Assembly: GCA_019973155.2 (NCBI GenBank)
Contig: BPQB01000011.1
Location: 434,001-498,000 of the forward strand
DNA length: 64,000 bases
Direction: 5' to 3'
Origin: Phanerochaete sordida
Lineage: Eukaryota > Basidiomycota > Agaricomycetes > Polyporales > Phanerochaetaceae
Shown: piece by piece, positions 23,308-34,672 of the stretch
How positions within the stretch are numbered: position 1 is the first letter of the stretch
How the letters are laid out: every line of letters starts with the position of its first letter
Position numbers and translations under genes: made by a program
The notes under the pieces: model-generated
What the model was told of the DNA's origin: nothing
The model's input: the letters and a program-made list of their open reading frames with translations, nothing else
The model's database searches: none

Positions 23308-23889
23308 GGTGCGTGCGCTATGGGGTATAATACCGAGCGCATCCTTGCATGCTGCTTAAATAGCATGACAGGAGGTTTGGATCTGCGAAGATGCGCACCG
23401 CGCGTGAGTCACTTGCCCTGCAAAAGGTTATCGCTACGTGACTCACTGCGCGAGACCTGCGGGCTCTACTGCGATCTTGATTGCATATGTCGTTCGCATT
23501 GGCGTTGTGAATCAAATATAGATGCTGCACGTTTCCGGAGCGAGAGCTTGACTGCCCTTGACATATGGTGGTGGTGGTTATGCTCGAAGAGTCACCACTA
23601 CGGGCGCTTGGAAAGACACCCCGCTTCCCGCTGTACCTCTGGTGTGGCGGCAGATGAGGGATAGTCTGCTCCGCTCTTTCAGTTGTCCGGCAAGGACGGG
23701 TGTATAGAGTCAACGTCAAATGCTTGCATACTTATATCAAGCAGTGCCCAGTGAGCTAATGATGGCGATGACAAAGCCGCGCTCAGCTCAAGCTGAAAGC
23801 TCGAACAAGTCCGAGTGCGAGGAAAAGAACGCCGACTGTGCCATTTCACTCCATGATTAGTATCGCATAATGTCTCTGATATCTGTAGT
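23308..23889. other. Intergenic stretch, no gene recognised
   Basis: About 580 nt between acetyltransferase copy 2 and the 3' end of the COQ8-like gene. No coding or RNA feature could be supported. Confidence 0.45.
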
Positions 23890-26356
23890 CTAGTTAAATC
23901 GATACCCTTTCACGACTCCATCCCACAGCCTCTTCGTGTCGACCTCGGCGTCCAGCCTTGCCGCCAACAGGAACGCACCACTCAATTTCCTGCTCATCCT
24001 CGTCAGCATTCTGCTCTCGTCAGAGAAAAGCATACTTACCGGTTTAGACTGTACGTCTCCCTCGGCGGAGGCGTGAGCCGGTGTTGCAGCATAACGGGGA
24101 TCTGCTCCCTGATTTTAGCAGTGATGTCTGCCCAGGTCGATCCTTGCCCGAACGAGAAGGGCTGCGGCGTGCTGGCCCTGAAGGGTATCGCAAGCAGGGT
24201 CATGGATGTGACGTGCGCGTCGAGCATGAGCTGCCGTACGTGTTAGCGCAAATGCTCACGAAAGCGAAGGCAGACAGCGGACCTCGTTCTCCTCGCCAGT
24301 CAGGTATCCGACTCGGCGGCTCCACTCAATGCATGCCTCGCGGTCGTCCGCAGCGGCGGCGGACAGAAGCCGCAGCCAGCTGTCAATGAACTCTTTCGAA
24401 TATTCCCGCGTGGCACCGAAGTCGACCAACTCGACCTGGGCAGGCAGACGTCAGCATGCGGGAGACGTATCTGTAGTGTGACCAAGACGCACCTGCCGTG
24501 TGCGTTCGTTCCAGAGGAAATTTGTCCAGTTCGGGTCTGTCTGCATGGCGCGGAAGACGAAGAGTTCGCGCAGGCAGAGGTCGATGATCCGTGTCGCAAT
24601 CTACCGGCCAAATTCCATTAGCATTCCGTCATTCATGCAGAGCAAGCCATGCGCACCTCGTTGCGATCGACCTTCGACATGCCCTCGACGACCTGGCCAC
24701 CGACGCTCTTGCCTGCGACACGCTCCATGACGAGCACACGCTGCGTGCTGCGTTCCCAGACCCACGGAACCTTGAATCGTGAATCGCCCCCGAGGTGCGC
24801 CGCGTCGCCGAAGCGCGTCATGAACGCCCCTTCGCGCGCATAGTCGCACTCGTCAGCAAGCTCCTCCTTCATCACCTGCACAATAAGCCGCATTAGTGCG
24901 CTGAATCGAGAAAGATGTGGGAAGAAAAGGAGCGTACCGCAATGGTCTTATCGAGAAAGAGGCCCTTTGGAAGCAGCCGCCCCGCGGTGAGCAGCAGTTT
25001 GACGTAGCCCAGGTCGCTCTCTATCGAGTTCGCAATGTTTGGGAACTGAATCTTGACGGCGACAGGTTCCTCTTTGCCTGTAGGCGATGCGGAGGCCGCG
25101 AGCATAGCGGCGTGCACCTGCCCTATTGACGCAGCAGCGAAGGGAGTGCGGTCGAAAGACGCGAAGTGGTCCATCCAGGAGGGGCCAAGGGATGTGCTCA
25201 TGACTTCCTGCGCATAGATTCAGAGTTTGAGCGATGGGAATGGCGCAAGAAGTAATACCTCCATCTGCCAGTCTGGCATGTAATGCGCGCTGTCTTGTAC
25301 GCGACGGAATATCTCTTCGACTTCTGGAGGAAGTACGTGGCTATCTATCACCGTAGTTAGCAGCATGGCCGCACTAGACAGTATCCCACTTACCTTGTAT
25401 ACTCATGAACTGGCCCAGCTTCAGCGCCGCGCCCCGCATCTGCGTCAATTTCGAAACGAGGCGCTTGATATTGCCTTCGGTCATCATGAGCGACGAGTGC
25501 TGGTCAGAGTTGCCGGTTGACCGTCTGATGAGCTCGGATGCGGCTCCATAGCCCAGGGACGCCGCGAGACCTGCAGATAATCAGCTCTTTCCTGCACATC
25601 ATCGAGAGCATACCTACCTCCATAGTGGAAAAGCCGTCCTAACCGCGATGATGGGACCTTCGAGGATTGCAGCTTGCGCGCAGGGGTCGGCTCTGGGATA
25701 TTCTTTGTCGAGTTGAGTCACCAGAAGGCAAGCCGTAGGATCACTAGCCTCACCAGAGACGAGTCAGGGATTCCCGTCACGACCGAAGACTCCGCGGAAT
25801 CCGGCTGAGCCTCCGTCACTGCAGGTGTCACACGACCTAACGATAGGCTTTCTATCCGTGATGTAGGAGACACTGCAGGCTGTGGGAAATCGAAGGTCGG
25901 TTTTGACGATGCTCCTGCTTTCCGAGTCGTTGTGGACAGCTCCGGAGCGTGTTGCCTTACGACCGACGCCGGCGCTGTCTCGAGTGATGTGGGCCTTGAC
26001 ACGGGTGTAGCCGGAAGAGGCACTTTCCACGCCGCGCTCTGCTGAGTGTCGGGCGTCGCCAACAACTGTGCAGCGAGTGATGCCTCCGCCGCGCTCGACG
26101 TTCCGCTGTCGGGTGTCGGCATGCCCCGGGCCTTCGCGTTGGGCCTAGACGCGGCAGCTGGCGACTCCTTCAGGATGAGCGCGGGTGAATTCTCGACGTC
26201 GTCTTTCTCTTGCCGCCGTGGTCGGCGTGCATCACGTCGGAGGACCCGTGCCGCGCTTGCCTCGGCCTGGGACGCGCGGATGTGCGCGGCATGCCCGAGG
26301 ATTTCGAGCACACTATGGGCTGCGCAGTACCAGTTGTACGCGGGCCCTGGGGGCAT
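23890..26356 (-). CDS. COQ8: COQ8/ABC1-type atypical protein kinase (UbiB family), mitochondrial
   Basis: A multi-exon minus-strand gene ending KGYRFN at 23892-23890. The first exon (from 26356, MPPGPAYNWYCAAHSVLEIL) encodes an N-terminal helix and about 200 poorly conserved, Ser/Pro/Ala-rich residues. Then come KVPSSRLGRLFHYGGLAASL, GYGAASELI, the family-specific KxGQ motif (MRGAALKLGQFMS), the Ala-rich loop AAASIGQVHAA that replaces the P-loop, the ExD motif in ELADECDYAREG, RVLVMERVAGKS, QTDPNWTNFLW (catalytic loop) and VELVDFGATREYS (DFG). These features are diagnostic of UbiB kinases, which have ATPase activity and support coenzyme Q biosynthesis at the inner mitochondrial membrane. The exact start is less sure than the body; a further 5' exon is possible. 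Confidence 0.88.
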
Positions 26357-26973
26357 TTTCTGTCTTTTATGGAATGGGATTGAGCTACATTCAGCTCAAA
26401 AAGGCGAGGCAGCTTGCCTGTGCGCGTACTGCGGTGCGTTGACGAACGCGGTGAAGGTGCAAGACGCGACGAGGCGCCGTGACGCGAGTGCCGCCGGCTT
26501 CAGAGGCTCGAGCCACGTGGTCATCCGCCATCGTACCCTCACGAAAATTCTTTGCGCTGGTTACATGCATTATGTGTGCCACCATCTCTTCATACCTAAA
26601 CGCGTTCATCTCGCGTCCCACGGCTGTTCCTCCTGCATGACCTCGAGCGCCTTTTTAGTGCGCTTGAGCGTCTTCGTAGCCGGGGACCCCTGAGACCTGT
26701 CAGCGCAAACGAGCGCCCATTGACTTCGTGAAGGTAAGCCGCGTCGGTTCTCACTTGACATCTAATATACTCGTTGTTGTGAATACAGAGGCTTCAAGTG
26801 AGCTATTCTCAACACTGTTGCAGTTTTTGAGCAGAAAGTTCATGCTGTGAGACCAAGGAATGCATATTAATTTGCCAAGAAATGCGAAACAATGAATCCA
26901 ATGTCCAGCAGTCCAAGCTCCTGCCACACCTTTTCCAACCATAGCCGTGCCCCGAGAGTAAGCAGAGCAACTC
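26357..26973. other. Intergenic, with a possible orphan exon near 26612-26700
   Basis: Mostly promoter of the COQ8-like gene. On the minus strand an acceptor-like ...gctgacag is followed by an open stretch (about 26700-26612) that reads like the charged C-terminal end of a protein (PATKTLKRTKKALEVMQEE) and stops with TGA. No matching upstream exon was found; the sequence to its right is the zinc-finger island. It could be a truncated gene end or chance. Confidence 0.25.
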
Positions 26974-28203
26974 CTACATCTCCTCCGTCTTGTCTTCCTG
27001 GATCCGGAGCTTTGCAAATTGACCCGATCCATTGAGAAGATTGTGCATTTTCTCAGTGTTGAACTGATAGGTGAATGATTCTGGGCCAGCAATGCGTAGA
27101 GCAGGTGCAGCCTGCTGGAGTATAAGAGTAGTTCCTTGAGGCTTGATGCCTGAAGACACCACAGTGGTTGTGCTGAAAGGCTGGGAGCCAGGTTAAGTAG
27201 CAGAAAAAGCGAAGAAGAGCAATGCACACCTGAGGACAGCTCACAGAAAATGGTAAGATAATCCCATTCTCACTGAAGTCCTCTAACTCTGGAGTGTGTA
27301 GAGAGCTGTGTAGTCTCTGTGTTGTGGCTCTGGAGTCCAGCTGTCCGAACTGAACATCTGTGTCTGGGACAAAATCGAGGTTTTGATAAGCTCCTGGCGA
27401 AAGTGAGGATGGCGGCAGTAGTATGTTCGACGTTGCTGTAGAAACAGTTGAGAATAAGGCAGAGGAGGGCAGGAAGACATCAGGGAGCATAGGTAGAGCG
27501 GTTGGAGCAGGGCATGTTGGTCTATAGGTTGCTTGCATTGTCTGCCTACGAATGAGGGTTGTTTTGCCATGTGACGATAGCAAATGCGATAGCAGATCAT
27601 TGTATGTGGTGTGCACAGTGCATCCTGGATAGGTACATTAGTTCAACGGTCAGAAAAGCGCAGTAGGCACAATGGAATGTTCACACACCTGCTGCAGGAC
27701 AAGCTATGGGTATTGTTGACAAGTGGGTATCATAGAAATGGGTATAGAGAAGTTGGCTGTTGCTGATGGCAGCCTCACATGCAGACAGGATGCATTTTGA
27801 GACTGGCTAAAAAGCGCAAATGTGGGTGAGTTGGGGCAGTGCACCAGATACCATACAGCTGTGCTTTACCTGCTGCAACATAGCATCGCAGTGGCATTTG
27901 ATGTGCTGGGACAGTATGGTGCAATTAGCATACCATTGAAGGGAGGGCAGCAGGGGGTGTGGTGGTGGGCTAGAAAAAATGCGCACAGACACCCACTTTC
28001 ACCAGTGTCTCCCAGCAATTTAGGCTTTGTGAGCACCCAGGCCATGAGCAGGGGTGTATCTGAAGTGATTTCGAAGCAATTTCGAGGGCAACCTGAGCAG
28101 TAACAAACATAGACATGGGTGAGGTGGCGGGCATGGGGCTGAGTCTGTGATCAACACGAGGGTCCAAATAAGGCAGCTGGGCCATCCGAAATGTCGCCAT
28201 CAT
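26974..28203 (-). CDS. C2H2 zinc-finger-like coding region, possibly decayed or mobile-element derived
   Basis: This stretch is visibly less GC-rich than its surroundings. On the minus strand several exon-like segments encode Cys/His units of the form C-x4-C-x11/12-H-x4-H: CILSAC...HFYDTH around 27790-27700, and CPAAGC...HLLSSH spanning an intron at about 27690-27625. A third half-finger, CSWPGC, lies near 28040, followed by HIKCH near 27880. Downstream residues (about 27560-27250) are Ser/Pro/Thr-rich, and a last exon ends QEDKTEEM at 26974. Introns with GT-AG ends join fingers two and three in frame, but the first-to-second finger junction does not resolve in frame, and the last donor is weak (CAGGT|GTGCAT). 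It may be a pseudogene, a lineage-specific zinc-finger gene, or part of a transposable element. No known family was recognised. Confidence 0.4.
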
Positions 28204-29016
28204 GGACCCCAGATACCCCTGGAGTGGCCTGAAGGTTGGGAACTGACAATGTCAGGCCCTGGAGCAGCTTACATTGCCATTATTCTACACCAGTGGAATT
28301 TTTTGAATAAAAAGCTGCTTGTGCACAATTTCCATGCCAAAACTGACATGAAAAAAGCGTAGGGTGCAGCAGCATGGGCTAAAGGAGCAGCTTTGCATAA
28401 TTGCACCTCAGCAGCAGTAAGTAGCAGTAAGTAACAGTAGCAATATGAGCCTTTGCAGAGCCAGGGCTTCCTCTGAGGTGCATCGTAGCCGCTGTGATGG
28501 AGCGACAACGGGGAAGTTGCCAACAGCCACCGAAGAGTGGTGCACGGGGTCCTGGCTATCAGGCGCCAAGGCGGGGGCGATGGGCGTGAGCACAGTCAAG
28601 ATGCTAAGTTACGACCCGCGCAGAGCGCAAAGGACACTCACCCATGTCCAAAATTAATCTAGCACAGTTTCAGAGCATAGGAGTCCTTGACGGTGACATC
28701 GGGAAAGCTCACAAATGAGTGTTGCGTCTGAGGCCTCGATAGCATGCAAGCAACAAGCCGGAGCCTTTGAGCCGGAGGACCAGCATAGCATGTTTATATT
28801 GTCGCGTAGATGTGTATAGTAGTATATGAGAGCCACAAGCAAAAACAGATCTGGGAGTCCGTTATAGTAAAGACAGAAAGGTCAGTACAGACAGTGTTCT
28901 GTAATAATCGAGAGAAAGTGCGCGAGGTGCAGCTCGGGGAAAGTTCGTCTGCATCTCGTCGAGCGCGTGCGCGTGCTGAGAGACCGATAGCGAAGGGAAG
29001 GCTCTTATGATCCTGC
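28204..29016. other. Intergenic stretch with no recognised gene
   Basis: The first 250 bases continue the less GC-rich composition of the zinc-finger island; composition returns to the local average near 28.5 kb. Contains a short tandem repeat (listed separately). No terminal repeats or target-site duplication marking a mobile element were found by eye. Confidence 0.35.
28412..28441. repeat. Short imperfect tandem repeat, ~10-nt unit (agcagtaagt)
   Basis: Three successive imperfect copies of agcagtaagt. It lies at the right-hand side of the composition-shifted island. Confidence 0.6.
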
Positions 29017-30556
29017 TTAGGGCGCGGTCGGCGCCGGCTGCGGGGCCATGTAGATATTCTGAAAGATTACGATGCAATGAGCACGAGAAGCAGTCGTGGG
29101 ACAGCAGACGACGTACCACTGGCGTAGGGGTGCTGCCGAGCTGGCTAGCAAGCGCAGACAGGTCGCCCGTAACATAGAGGCTGGTTCCGGACATGGCGAT
29201 GTAGGTCTCAGGGATCGCTGAATGCGGACGTCAGTAGTGTGCTCGAGTACATTGAGCAGGTGGACTCACAGCCGTCGGGGTTGACCCATTCGACAGTGAT
29301 CTTGCCGCTGCTAGGGTCGACGCTGAACTGTTTCGAGGCGCGCGTAAGCGCGAGGACATCAGAGCAGGAAGAGGGCACTTACGATGGTCGTCTGGGCGTA
29401 ACCGATAGCGTAGGTGTCGTAGACGTAGGTGGACGTCGCGCTGCCAGCGGGAGCTTTGCGAGGGTTAGCGACGGTTCAGCTATGCAGTGAGAAGCGACGT
29501 ACTGTGCGCCCGGGTGTTCTGCAGCTCCAGATAGTAGGCATTGCTGAAAATGTGTGCATCAGCTCTCGTCCTAGCCTAGCTGTGCCCCGCAACCCACCCA
29601 GGTCCCAGCGTGACTTGAGGTCCCGACCGGATAGCGACGCCACTCAGCCTGTAAGGCTACACGACCGTCAGCGCCTCGTCCATGCTCCATAGCCTGAAAT
29701 CAGGACGTACCGTGCCCGCGTGGTTCAGCTCGACGACGGCGGTGAGCGGGTCGGGTTCGGTGAAGGTGTACTGCCACGCGTCTGTCGCGCTACCGGTGCC
29801 GATCGTCGTCGACACGCCGTACGCGCCGAGGTACCCGATGGGCTGCGCATCACGCTTGGTGGGCGTGACCGTCGACGACGCGGGGTAGATGCCAACAAAG
29901 CCAGTTTGGCTGGAGCGAGGTCAGACAAAGCGGAAAGCGCAAAGAAGTGGGTCTTACACTGCGCCGGGGGTGGGGAGGCTGGATGAAAATGGTCAGATGA
30001 GTGGCTTCCAAAAGGTGTTGAAAAGTGTGCTCACGTAGAAGTGGGCGCCGTCGAGGAAGAGGACGAAGAGCTCGCGGCAGACGACGACGCGCTAGAGCTA
30101 GACGAGGAGCTCGAGGAAGAGCTCGAGGACGAGTCCGAAGAGCTAGAACTGGATGAGCTGGAGCTGGACGCAGACGACGAGTCTGAGGTGGGCGTCGACG
30201 AGGGTGGCGGGGTGACGGATGAGGGGGGAGGGGAGACAGACGAAGGGGGTAGCGTCGGCGTAGAGGAATCCGTCGCGGAGGCCGACTCCGAAACGGATGT
30301 CGGCAGGTTGGAAGGGAGGCCGTCTCGAGCAGCATCTGACGCGATCTCGTGTTCAGCGTGCTGCGCCAGGTTCAAGCAGAAGACAGAACTCACGGTAGCG
30401 AGTATCGAACAGGCGCTTTGGCGGGGCGGGCGGGAGACCACGCGCAAGGCGCACGGCGTTGCTACTGGGGATGGCGTACGCGTCCGCGGGCGAAAGGAGC
30501 GACAGTGCGGCAAGCGCAAAGGAGAGGGCGCGGGCGACGGAACGCATGACAGCCAA
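29017..30556 (-). CDS. Secreted or cell-wall Ser-rich protein of unknown function
   Basis: The multi-exon gene starts at 30556 (or the ATG nine bases later at 30547), both giving a signal peptide (MRSVARALSFALAALSLLSPADA). After a short exon comes a Ser/Thr/Pro-rich region with long poly-Ser runs (about 30320-30030), typical of an O-mannosylated stalk. A compact C-terminal domain follows: TGFVGIYPASSTVTPTKRDAQP, GYLGAYGVSTTIGTGSATDAWQ, YTFTEPDPLTAVVELNHAG, YDTYAIGYAQTTIFSVDP and YVTGDLSALASQLG, ending NIYMAPQPAPTAP before TAA at 29017-29019. A Lys-Arg pair in PTKRDAQP could be a Kex2 cleavage site, so the Ser-rich part may be removed. No GPI-anchor signal is visible. The C-terminal domain is not one I can name. 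Confidence 0.75.
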
Positions 30557-30652
30557 CGAGCGAGCCGGGGGAAAGAGGACGGGGAACGACGGCGAGCGAA
30601 AGCAAAGAGCGACGACGAGCCTGGGGGCCGCGCGAGCGACGCCCTCCTCGTC

Positions 30653-30660
30653 TTTATACT
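30653..30660 (-). promoter_or_regulatory. TATA box of the Ser-rich secreted protein gene
   Basis: Minus-strand TATAAAGA lies about 97-104 nt upstream of the start codon at 30556, a spacing seen for several other genes in this window. Confidence 0.5.
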
Positions 30661-32095
30661 CGACAACGCACCTCGCGTTTCGCTAGGTTTCGCCCTGTCA
30701 AAAAAGCGATCGTCCGTTCGTACCTGACGGATCCTCGATGGAGCCGTTAATTTAGTCCCGTTTGTGCGCCACGCTCTAGCCCCATTGCGTCGGGGGCGCT
30801 CGCGGAACAAGCGTACGTCGGCAGGCGACGCGTAGAGCAGCTCGGAGGAGCATTCCGTACGTTTTCATGTCAAAGACGAGGCCGACAACGGGAAGCATGC
30901 AGAACGAAGTCAAGCATTCGCCATTCCGGAGTGCGAACTCCCGCTCGGCCAGCCAGCTGCAGGCGCGCAGTCTTGATCGTACCTTTCATCAGTTTGCCTC
31001 CGGGCTATGGGGGTCGCTGTTTTTGCCATTGCGAGCATACGAACATGACTCTGAGGGCTAGGCTTGCTGAAGCAACACCGAGACAGAGATAGGTGTATAG
31101 CGACGTACAGCAACGGGGCGCGAGACGCGACGTTCAGTCGGGTTAAAGGGCACTCGACGGTTCATGGACATGTCCGGCACCTTTCTTGAAGCTTGAAGCT
31201 TGAGACCTGAGTCAAAACCGAGCTGCACGTCGAGTTATTCATCATATGAAGTCTCAAGATTTCAAGTCGCGTCCAGTGATCCAGCTGGCCCTTGGAGGTG
31301 GTCGGTACTGGTTGAAAGCAACTCTCAGCTCTGGCGCTTATTACATTTCTCTCCGCGCTCCCAGGCGCTCCCTCTTTACCTCGTACCTCGATGTTCGTGT
31401 ACAGCTCATGCTCCTTTGCAGCTTTAATATCCTAAAAACACGGACTGTGCTGGAAGCGTCGTCATTGAAGACTTCAGCCTCGATGCTTGGCTATGAAGTG
31501 CGGTACGTGGCATTAGTATCTTACCTTCAAAACACCGAGGCCGTCGGGATCCGGAGCTGTCCTTTATCGAGGCCTCATCAAGGAATGCTGCCGCTGCAGT
31601 ACATTCAAAAACACTTATGACATGAAAAGGCTTCTGGGGACGCAAGCGGACCCAGGCCAGCGTCCTACATAGCCGTCGCTGTCTTGAATCGTATCTCAAA
31701 GCTTGCATGTCTACAGGATCTGGGTAACACCTGGAGCATTGTGGCGTGTCAACCAGAAGCCTGCTGCGCCACAAGCATCACTACATCGCTCCTTCTCCGC
31801 CGAATTTCTCACCGGAGAAGACCTGAAAGGACACGAATCAATGTCCGCAGACTCTAGAAAGCAGGTTTCAGCGATCGTAGGTCATCCCTCGGCGTAAGCG
31901 GCCCCGTTGAACTCATCTTATTCACGCCATCCTCCAGACTTACATGCGGGGCTCGTAGCACCGGAGCTGCCAGGCAATCTCGAGACGACGCACCATGTGG
32001 ACTCAAGTATGAGACTGGCCCCAAGCATGACGTAGGCCGTACGTACCCACGCGTAACTACGATTTCGTCGGATAGTCCGCAACACTATAAAACCA

Positions 32096-32102
32096 CATCG
32101 CA
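32096..32102 (+). promoter_or_regulatory. TATA box of the cupin gene
   Basis: TATAAAA is 45 nt upstream of the ATG at 32141, implying a very short 5' UTR if used. Confidence 0.5.
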
Positions 32103-32140
32103 CCTGCGCGGGCCTGTCACAGACCGTCGCGCTCCTCAGC

Positions 32141-32788
32141 ATGTCGACCACTGGCCCTCCCGCGCCCGAGCCCGTGCGCCGTATCATCACCGGGCACGAT
32201 GCTGCGGGCAAGGCCGTCGTCGCGGACGATGAGCCCGTCGCCGGCTACCCCTTCGCGGGCTCACGCACGCTGTTCACGGACCTGTGGTGGCAGGACGGCT
32301 TCCCGGCGCGCAACGACGACAGCGTCGCGGACGGCGTCGCGCGCCACGACAAGGTCATCATCAACCCGAACGGGAGCGCCTTCCGCGTCGTCGATACGCC
32401 GCCGCACACGAAGTCGGTGAGCGACTTTTGCTCGTGCCGTCGTCGGAGTGGTGCTGATGGAGGGGCAGTCCCCGCATATTTTTCATCGCACGATCTCGCT
32501 CGACTACGGCATCCTCATCAGCGGGACGCTCACGCTCGTCCTCGACGACGGCAAGCGTGTGGTCATGAAGCCCGGCGACGTCGTTGTGCAGCGTGGCACG
32601 ATCCACGCGTGGGTCAATGAGACGGACGAGTGGGCGCGCATGTATTTTGTCTTGCTCCGTGAGTTCTCTCTGCATAGAGCTCTGCTTGAATGCCGGCGCT
32701 GATATTACCCACAGCATCACACAAAGTGAAAGTCGGAGACAAGGAGCTCGATGTAGAGGCAAAGCATCTGCCCGGAGTCAGTGAATGA
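32141..32788 (+). CDS. Small single-domain cupin protein
   Basis: Three exons (32141-32416, 32469-32658, 32715-32788) join in frame to 179 residues. The second exon begins at SPHIFHRTISLDYG, chosen because the acceptor gggcag keeps phase and the intron then has a gctgat branch-point match. The cupin barrel shows FHRTISLDYGIL, GTLTLVLDDGKRVVMKPGDVVV and QRGTIHAWVNETDEWARM, corresponding to the two conserved cupin motifs with metal-ligand His/Glu positions partly changed (the first motif has FHR rather than HxH). Such proteins are common next to oxidoreductases in fungi and bacteria but have no assigned reaction. It converges with the flavohemoglobin gene 480 nt away. Confidence 0.85.
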
Positions 32789-33268
32789 TGGCCCCGGAAA
32801 CAAAATTGAGAACCGATACCTTTCCAAACATCATGACCATGAAGTCTGCTCCCAACTCTTCCGCTCAGGACGCGATCATCAAAATACTGAAGACGTCGTG
32901 GCCAAACGGTGTGCTGCGGGCGCATTGATCCTCCTTTGTGAAACTAGCAGGAAATCCTTGCATGCACGACGTCGTGATTCGCGGCCTCGGCCACGCAATG
33001 TCTGCTTTCCAGCCCGGACGCTGCTCCAGTCAGCATGCATTGGCGGCTGTTTCGCTTTCATCGGGCGTGCAGTGGTAACGGGGAGACGTCTTGTCTCGAG
33101 AGAATGTCCACCTCGGAGACCTCGGCGCTCGCATACTACAGTAGCACCAGCGTGAGCTGGAAGTTCTTCTTGTTACACATCCATTCTAATGTACAACTCA
33201 TACCAGGACTAGTATACAATTCTTACACCCAGGCTTAGGCCCACTAGGCAAGAGATCGCTGCAGCACC
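32789..33268. other. Convergent intergenic region
   Basis: About 480 nt between the stops of the cupin and flavohemoglobin genes, presumably two 3' UTRs. No gene seen. Confidence 0.5.
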
Positions 33269-34672
33269 TTACAACGGCACGGCACCTTGCCCAAAGACCT
33301 CCGCATGGAGCCTGTCGGTGCCGACGCCGCGCGCCTTGAGGTCACGGATGACCGTCGCCATGAACGCCTCGGGGCCGCATACGTAGTAGTGTGCAGCGGG
33401 CTCGTCGAGCCGTAGCACGTCCGCGGGCACACGCGCGAGCTCGAAGCGGCCCGCAAAATCGTACTGCGCGCCCTGCAGGTCGCCCGCCGCGGGCGCGCTG
33501 TAGAACACCGCGCGGCGCACGCCCTCGGGGCGCAGCGCGAGGAGGCGCTGCACCTCATCCGCGAGCGGGTGCGCCGCGTGGCTGCGCACGACCTGCACCC
33601 AGCTCACGGGGCGCGGTGCGGGCGCCTCGAGGAGCGTGTGCAGCATCGCCGCGAGCGGGGTCACGCCGACGCCCGCCGAGACGAGCACGACGGGCGCGCT
33701 GCTGTCGTCGAGGAAGAAGTCGCCGAAGGGCGCGCTGACCTCGACTGTGTCGCCCGCCTGCACCTTGTCGTGCAGGAAGTTCGACATCCAGCCGAGCTGC
33801 CCGGCCTGCGACGCGTCGACGGCGCCCGTCGCGGGGTCCGTCGCGCGCACGCCGCGGTCGCGCTTGACGGAGATCCGGAAGTGCTCCGTGTGCGGCGCGT
33901 CGGAAAGGGAGTACCTGGGCTCGCTCGTCAGAACGTGGATGGACAAGAGACACGCGGGAACTCACTGCCTGGACTGATTGAAGCCAAGTTCTTGGATGAA
34001 CTTCTGCACGCAGATATACTGGCCCGGGCGGTGAGCGGGCAGAGGCTTGCCATCTTTGGGCGCGAAGTAGAACGACGTCACATCGTCGGCCTCGGATACG
34101 CGTTTCTCCACGACAAACTCCTTGAATCCCTCCCAGGCGGACGCGCGGTAGAGTTCGGCCTCCCGGTTGAAGAGGATGTGTGCGAGCTGCCAGTATGCAG
34201 CGTACCAGGCGTCGTAGAGCTCGCCCTTGAAGACGTCCGCGCCGAGGACCTGCGTGATCGCGGCGAGGAGCTCGGTGCCGACGATGGTGTACTGCTCGGG
34301 CGTGATGTGCAGCGACGCGTGCTTGTTGCAGATGCGTTCCACTACGGGCAAGATCGGCGTCAGGTCGTCGATGTACGCAGCATACGCGTAAACGGCACGC
34401 GCGAGTGCCTCGGCTTGGTCGCCGCGCTGCAGTTCCGTGAGCGATCATGTAGCGCAGCACCTCGGAAATCCGCGAACCTGCTGTTTGCTGTGGTTGAAGA
34501 CATTCCGGAGTTCAGGGTAGTGCTCGAGCATCTGCTTGTAGAAGAGCTTCGTGATCGCGCCGCCGTGTTGCTCCAGCACAGGAGCTGTGCTCTTCACAAG
34601 CTTCTTCTGTGCCTCAGTCAGACCAGGGTTGGGCAGACCAGCACCCGGGGCTTCAGCTTGCGGCGCAGCCAT
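33269..34672 (-). CDS. Flavohemoglobin (nitric oxide dioxygenase)
   Basis: Starts MAAPQAEAPGAG at 34672 and ends FGQGAVPL at 33269, roughly 400 residues in three or four exons. The globin domain has the distal Tyr in ITKLFYKQM (B10), Phe in LRNVFNHS (CD1), Gln after NHSK (E7) and the proximal His in CNKHASLHI (F8). The FAD domain shows HRPGQYICVQ and YSLSDAPHTEHFRISVKRD, and the NAD domain shows SAGVGVTPLAAMLHTLL and AHYYVCGPEAFMA. The enzyme converts NO and O2 to nitrate using NAD(P)H and protects against nitrosative stress. The YSLSD sequence replaces the more common RxYSxS core only slightly. All key residues appear intact. There is no obvious mitochondrial targeting sequence, so a cytosolic location is likely. 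Confidence 0.95.

Larger units (their letters stand above)
30557..32140. other. Intergenic stretch, no gene recognised
   Basis: About 1.6 kb between the divergent Ser-rich protein and cupin genes. An open frame of 124 codons at 31246-31620 (+) has no recognisable domain, no plausible splice context and ordinary intergenic composition, so it is not called as a gene. Confidence 0.45.

Noticed and set aside
26700..28700. LTR retrotransposon or classical DNA transposon with terminal repeats
   Set aside because: No terminal direct or inverted repeats, target-site duplication, reverse transcriptase, integrase or transposase motif was seen by eye.
30041..30727. 228-codon plus-strand acidic frame (Glu/Asp-rich)
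   Set aside because: It is the complement of the poly-Ser coding of the secreted protein, which has a signal peptide and proper splice sites.
31246..31620. 124-codon plus-strand frame in the spacer before the cupin gene
   Set aside because: No domain, no splice partners and ordinary intergenic composition.
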